The position numbers and the translations under genes are program-made. The notes beneath the pieces are model-generated. The model ran no database searches. It was not told the origin of the DNA and worked only from the letters and a program-made list of their open reading frames with translations. DNA of 64,000 bases from NCBI GenBank assembly GCA_017399405.1, contig JAFQCT010000010.1:62001-126000 (forward strand). The letters run 5' to 3'. Shown piece by piece: positions 60,263-64,000 of the stretch; position 1 is the first letter of the stretch, and every line of letters starts with the position of its first letter. Source of the stretch: Clostridia bacterium. GTDB taxonomy: Bacteria > Bacillota > Clostridia > Oscillospirales > Acutalibacteraceae.

Positions 60263-61627
60263 TTAGTTTTTGCTGAAAGAGTTTTTAATCAACTCTCTTG
60301 CAGATGTAAGGTTAAGTTCTTTATCAAGATACATAAGTTGTACCATAAGGTTGCCTGCGGCAGTTGCCTCAACAGGACCTGCAATAACCTTTTTGCCTGT
60401 GTACTTTTCAGTAAGAGAGTTAAGATAACTGTCTTTGCATCCACCACCCACAATGTTAATAACATCAATCTGCTTGTTACTGATTTCTTCAATAACTTTC
60501 ACAGCATCATTATAAGTTTTTGCAAGTGAGTGATAAACAGAGTTAAGCACATCACCAATTGGTAATTCAGGTTTACCTAAATAATTTTGGATTGCCTCAA
60601 TCATATTGTCAGGTGCTAAAAAGTCAGGAGCATTAGGATTTATGTACTCTACAAAATCACTATCCATAGCCATTTGCATCATTTCATCATAAGTATATTT
60701 CTTGTCAAGATTTTTACGGATATTCTGTAAAAGCCACAAACCCATAATATTCTCAAGAAAACGATAACGATGAAGAATGCCACCCTCGTTAGTAAAGCCG
60801 GAATTCATAGCGATATCACAAGTAACAGGGTAAGCATTTTCTGTGCCAATAAGACTCCAAGTACCTGACGAAATATAAATTCCGTTATCACCAACAGAGC
60901 AAGCGGCCACTGCAGATGCAGTATCGTGAGAAGCACAAAGAATAACAGTAGTGTCAAAACCTACTTCAGCTTTCACATCTTCACTTAAATTACCTACAAC
61001 TGTACCGGGTAATGAAAGGGGAGTGAAGATTTTTTTATTGATACCTAACTTATCAAGTATTTCTTCATCTCTTTCAAAAGTGTTTACATTAACAAGACCA
61101 CCTGTTGTTGTGAGAGTGTACTCGTTTCTGATTTCACCTGTAAGTTTGAAAGAGAAATATTCAGGCATCATTAAAAAGTATTCTGCTTTGTCGAGTTTAC
61201 CACTCTTTTTATCACAGTATAATTGATAAATAGAGTTGTAATTTGTTGCTTGGATACCTGTGCGTTCATACAACTCTTTTCGTGGAATAATTTTATCAAT
61301 TTCTTCAGGAATTCCCGAAGTTCTTGCGTCTCGATATGACACTGCAGGTAAAATCTCTTTTTTGTCCTTGTCAAGAAGAACATAGTCAACACCCCAAGTG
61401 TCAATAGCAACAGTATCAGGGGTAATGCCACGATTTTTACACTCTTTAAGCCCATTTTTAATTTCTGTAAAGAGTTTTTCAATGTCCCAACAAAGTGTAC
61501 CGTCAATATCTACTATTCCGTTTTCAAAACGATATATTTCTTCAAGTTGTAATTTGTCATTTTCAATGTAACCGAGAATATGACGACCACTTGAAGCACC
61601 CATATCAATAGCTAAACAGTATTTCAT
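60263..61627 (-). CDS. rhaB: Rhamnulokinase-type (FGGY) sugar kinase, likely fuculokinase role
   Basis: A 454-residue FGGY carbohydrate kinase. CLAIDMGASSGRHILG and TVAIDTWGVDYVLLD (catalytic Asp), CASHDTASAV and YISSGTWSLIG are characteristic of RhaB. RhaB phosphorylates L-rhamnulose. Here it is in an operon with fucI, fucA and fucU, and the first residue overlaps the fucU stop by one base, so it may phosphorylate L-fuculose instead or both. The last gene of the operon; a terminator follows. Confidence 0.9.
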   Translation of the reverse strand: MKYCLAIDMGASSGRHILGYIENDKLQLEEIYRFENGIVDIDGTLCWDIEKLFTEIKNGLKECKNRGITPDTVAIDTWGVDYVLLDKDKKEILPAVSYRDARTSGIPEEIDKIIPRKELYERTGIQATNYNSIYQLYCDKKSGKLDKAEYFLMMPEYFSFKLTGEIRNEYTLTTTGGLVNVNTFERDEEILDKLGINKKIFTPLSLPGTVVGNLSEDVKAEVGFDTTVILCASHDTASAVAACSVGDNGIYISSGTWSLIGTENAYPVTCDIAMNSGFTNEGGILHRYRFLENIMGLWLLQNIRKNLDKKYTYDEMMQMAMDSDFVEYINPNAPDFLAPDNMIEAIQNYLGKPELPIGDVLNSVYHSLAKTYNDAVKVIEEISNKQIDVINIVGGGCKDSYLNSLTEKYTGKKVIAGPVEATAAGNLMVQLMYLDKELNLTSARELIKNSFSKN

Positions 61628-62061
61628 TAAATGACACCCTTTTGAAGAATAAGATTAGCATAAAGTGCAGATTCACCTGTTGCAATAATTGCATAGCACT
61701 TTTTAGCCTCTTCGTAAAATGCAAAACGCTCAATTTCTCCGAAAGCATCAGCACCGCGGTCATCGTGCTTTTTAACGATTTCTTTGTATTCGTCCCAGAT
61801 TGGAGTTTCTACATTGTCACCAGCCATAACCTGCATAAGTGATACAGGATTTTCTACATAAGTGTCAAGTGGGAATACTGTAAGAATAGCGTCAAGAAGT
61901 TCTGTAGCAGAGTGTCCGTCAGCACGAAGTACTATTGCGTTCTTGCCCATACTTTCAGCAGGAAAGTTACCGTCAGCAATAACTATTCTGTCGCTGTGTC
62001 CCATTTCACAAAGAACTTTAAGCATTTCGGGAGAAAGGATTTTTGGAATATTTTTAAGCAT
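61627..62061 (-). CDS. fucU: L-fucose mutarotase
   Basis: A 144-residue RbsD/FucU-family protein that interconverts alpha- and beta-L-fucose. Signature blocks are LSPEMLKVLCEMGHSDRIVIADGNFP (catalytic His and Asp) and VMAGDNVETPIWDEY, with the Tyr-containing FAFYEEAKKCYAIIATGE ending. It lies between fucA and the kinase gene, with one-base overlap to the latter and its ATG just after the fucA stop. Start ATG 62061, AAGGA nine bases before. Confidence 0.93.
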   Translation of the reverse strand: MLKNIPKILSPEMLKVLCEMGHSDRIVIADGNFPAESMGKNAIVLRADGHSATELLDAILTVFPLDTYVENPVSLMQVMAGDNVETPIWDEYKEIVKKHDDRGADAFGEIERFAFYEEAKKCYAIIATGESALYANLILQKGVI

Positions 62062-62063
62062 AA

Positions 62064-62759
62064 TCAATCTTCCTTATTATAATGTTTGTAACCAGGGTGT
62101 TTACCTGTAACACCATAGTAGTTATCTCTTAAATATAAGAGTTTGTCAATGTTTTCTTTAGAAATTTCTTTAGCACCGCCAAGAAGGTGAGCAGTAAGAG
62201 AAATTTTAGCAAACAACTCGAGTGTTTCCATTCTGTAATATGCAGTAATAAGGTCACAACCAACAGCAAGTGCACCGTGATTTTGAAGAAGCATAACATC
62301 ATGCTCTTTAAGATAAGGTGCAATAGCCTCAGGCACTTCGTTTGTACTTGGTGTACCATAAGGTGTAAGTGGAATTGAACCGATTGCAACAACAGTTTCA
62401 ATCATTGAATATTCATCAAGGCTCTTACCTGCAACTGCATAACCTGTGGCTGTTGGTGGGTGAGCGTGCACAACTGCACCAACATCTTCACGCTCTTTGT
62501 AGCAACGAAGATGCATTTTAATCTCACTTGATGGTCTGTAAGGAGCACCCTCAAGTACTTCACCGTTTTCGTTGATTACAACAAGTTTTTCAGGTGTAAT
62601 AAAACTTTTGCTTATACCGGTTGGTGTTGCCATATATTTTCCGTCAGGAAGTTTTACTGAAACATTACCGTCATTTGCAGCAACCCAACCAAGTTGCCAC
62701 ATTTTATGGCAGACATCACAAACCTGCTCACGAATCTCCATATATGATAAGTTTTCCAT
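62064..62759 (-). CDS. fucA: L-fuculose-1-phosphate aldolase (class II, AraD-like)
   Basis: A 231-residue zinc-dependent aldolase/epimerase family protein. WVAANDGNVSVKL gives the substrate-binding Asn-Gly-Asn region; VGAVVHAHPPTATGYA supplies two zinc His; VMLLQNHGALAVG supplies the third. It splits L-fuculose-1-phosphate to dihydroxyacetone phosphate and lactaldehyde. Members acting on rhamnulose-1-phosphate are close, but the operon with fucI and fucU favours fuculose. Confidence 0.9.
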   Translation of the reverse strand: MENLSYMEIREQVCDVCHKMWQLGWVAANDGNVSVKLPDGKYMATPTGISKSFITPEKLVVINENGEVLEGAPYRPSSEIKMHLRCYKEREDVGAVVHAHPPTATGYAVAGKSLDEYSMIETVVAIGSIPLTPYGTPSTNEVPEAIAPYLKEHDVMLLQNHGALAVGCDLITAYYRMETLELFAKISLTAHLLGGAKEISKENIDKLLYLRDNYYGVTGKHPGYKHYNKED

Positions 62760-62778
62760 TATGTGTATTACCCCTTAA

Positions 62779-64000
62779 TTACTTTTTGAAAAGTGGACCA
62801 AAGTTTGCACAAGCACGATAATCAGCACTTTCCTTATCCATACCAAACGCATTCCATGCTGCAGGACGGAAAATCTTTTCGTCAGGAACATTGTGCATAC
62901 AAACAGGGATACGAAGCATTGAACAAAGTGTGATAAGGTCTGCACCGATATGACCATAAGAAATTGCACCGTGGTTAGCACCCCAGTTATTCATAACTTC
63001 ATAAGCAGTCTTGAATGCACCTTCGCCTGTTGTTCTTGGAGCAAACCAAGTGCAAGGCCATGTGTAGTCAGTTCTTTTCCAGAGTGTGTCAGATACGTCT
63101 TCAGGGAGTTCAACTGTCCAGCCTTCAGCAATCTGAAGAACAGGACCAAGACCTTTAACAAGATTAAGTCTAATCATAGTAGCAGGCATTTCTGCACGAG
63201 TTTCAAATCTTGAAGAATATCCACCACCACGGAAGTAGCCAAGGTCTGCATAGTTCCAAGTTGCATTTTCCATAATTGCTTTTTGGTCAGCTTCTGTTAC
63301 TTCGTACCAAGGCTTGATTACTGCGTTACCGTTTTCGTCTTTAGCAGCACCATTAGCATCAAGACAACAAGCACCTGAGTTGATAAGGTGAATAATACCA
63401 TCGCTGTCTTTTGCCTTGCCCTCAATATCATAGCCTGTAACTCTCTTGATTGAATCACCACTCCAATATGTACGAACATCAGCAAACATCTGTGCACGGT
63501 TTGTAAGGAGTTTCATAAATAGCATACCAAGACCGTTAAGAACATCGTTTTCAGTAGCAAGGATATATGGTTCTCTTGCACCATTCCAGTCAAATGATGT
63601 GTTAAGCATTGATTCAGGGAAGTCACAGTTAGGATAGAAGTCTGTCCATTGTCTCTGCCCCTGGAAACCAGCTGCAATAGCGTTGTGACCAACCATTTCT
63701 TCTTCACAACCCTTTGGAAGATTGTCGTTACCATTCATAAGGTCTTTAATAATAACCATCATCTTAACAACAAATTCCCAGTCCGCATCTTTTTCTTCGC
63801 GTGTTTTCTGAAGATTTTCAGGGTTTTTGTCAAAACCTTCAATGCAGTTTTCTTTTGCCCACTTGAGTGCCTTCTGGAATTCTGCTTCGTCATAAACACC
63901 TTCTGTCATTCGGCGGATAATTTCAACCTCGTCAACAGACTCAACACGCATGCCAAGGTAATCTTCAATAAAGTCGCAATCAATAATTGAACCGCCAATA
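62779..64000 (-). CDS. fucI: L-fucose isomerase, C-terminal part
   Basis: The gene runs off the right edge; about 407 C-terminal residues are visible. IGGSIIDCDFIEDYLGMRVE and GFQGQRQWTDFYPNCDF are FucI blocks, and the end FRPAAWNAFGMDKESADYRACANFGPLFKK is diagnostic. It isomerises L-fucose to L-fuculose in a manganese-dependent cytoplasmic reaction. Twenty bases separate it from fucA. Being first in the leftward operon, its promoter and any transporter lie outside the window. Confidence 0.95.
   Translation of the reverse strand, partial: IGGSIIDCDFIEDYLGMRVESVDEVEIIRRMTEGVYDEAEFQKALKWAKENCIEGFDKNPENLQKTREEKDADWEFVVKMMVIIKDLMNGNDNLPKGCEEEMVGHNAIAAGFQGQRQWTDFYPNCDFPESMLNTSFDWNGAREPYILATENDVLNGLGMLFMKLLTNRAQMFADVRTYWSGDSIKRVTGYDIEGKAKDSDGIIHLINSGACCLDANGAAKDENGNAVIKPWYEVTEADQKAIMENATWNYADLGYFRGGGYSSRFETRAEMPATMIRLNLVKGLGPVLQIAEGWTVELPEDVSDTLWKRTDYTWPCTWFAPRTTGEGAFKTAYEVMNNWGANHGAISYGHIGADLITLCSMLRIPVCMHNVPDEKIFRPAAWNAFGMDKESADYRACANFGPLFKK

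Overview
The window is AT-rich, with compact genes, Firmicutes-style AGGAGG ribosome-binding sites, TTG/GTG starts and intrinsic terminators. Gene content (glycoside hydrolases, a fucose operon, GPH permeases, EFR1-type ferredoxin, sulfatase, BspA-like repeats) points to an anaerobic gut Clostridia-type bacterium, probably a glycan-degrading commensal. No rRNA or CRISPR array is present. I see one complete tRNA (CAU anticodon) and two broken tRNA pieces that look like integration scars.

Region 1 (1-20110) is an accessory/defence island. It opens with the 3' end of a type I restriction gene (hsdR), then mcrB and mcrC. A single 1104-residue DUF4365-SF1 helicase gene sits between a 74-bp duplicated 5' piece of a peptide deformylase gene (def) and the intact def. 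A UPF0178 gene follows whose last residues copy the end of def, then a DUF4238 gene and a P-loop ATPase gene. Next come a cupin, a small unknown gene and a six-gene cassette (12830-17115): a 372-residue unknown, an XRE repressor, a Cys-rich protein, a CxxC protein, a CFI-box repeat protein and a membrane protein. The cassette carries two matching palindromes at the -35 positions of its promoters. The region ends with an excisionase-like gene, a tyrosine integrase with phased arm-type repeats, and a severed 5' half of tRNA-Trp. Genes in this region end in recurring near-identical terminators (three copies of one family, two of another), suggesting modular exchange.

Region 2 (20131-31238) holds a MATE exporter, an XRE/zinc-ribbon regulator, a small P-loop kinase, GH43-like and GH31 hydrolases, a flavin/2Fe-2S reductase with a CrtI-like FAD oxidoreductase, a nitroreductase-like protein, a rhodanese lipoprotein and a CPBP protease. 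Several genes share a recurring intergenic module in which the upstream terminator's hairpin arm supplies the -35 of the next promoter. A helically phased 21-bp repeat array and a tRNA-Val 3' remnant lie at 26091-26342.

Region 3 (31255-51348) is carbohydrate-oriented: two metallophosphoesterases, a GPH permease and a GH127 enzyme; a GH78 rhamnosidase; a long GPH permease with a charged C-terminal tail; then an operon of EamA permease, sulfatase, aldo-keto reductase, Gfo/Idh/MocA dehydrogenase, DUF4434 protein, EFR1 ferredoxin, methyltransferase and acetyltransferase.

Region 4 (51441-64000) carries an XRE membrane regulator, the tRNA, a penicillin-binding protein, a PAP2 phosphatase, two more GPH permeases around a leucine-rich-repeat lipoprotein, a Na+/Ca2+-type exchanger behind a structured 5' leader with an intrinsic terminator (candidate riboswitch), and a leftward fucose operon (fucI-fucA-fucU-rhaB-type kinase) that runs off the right edge.
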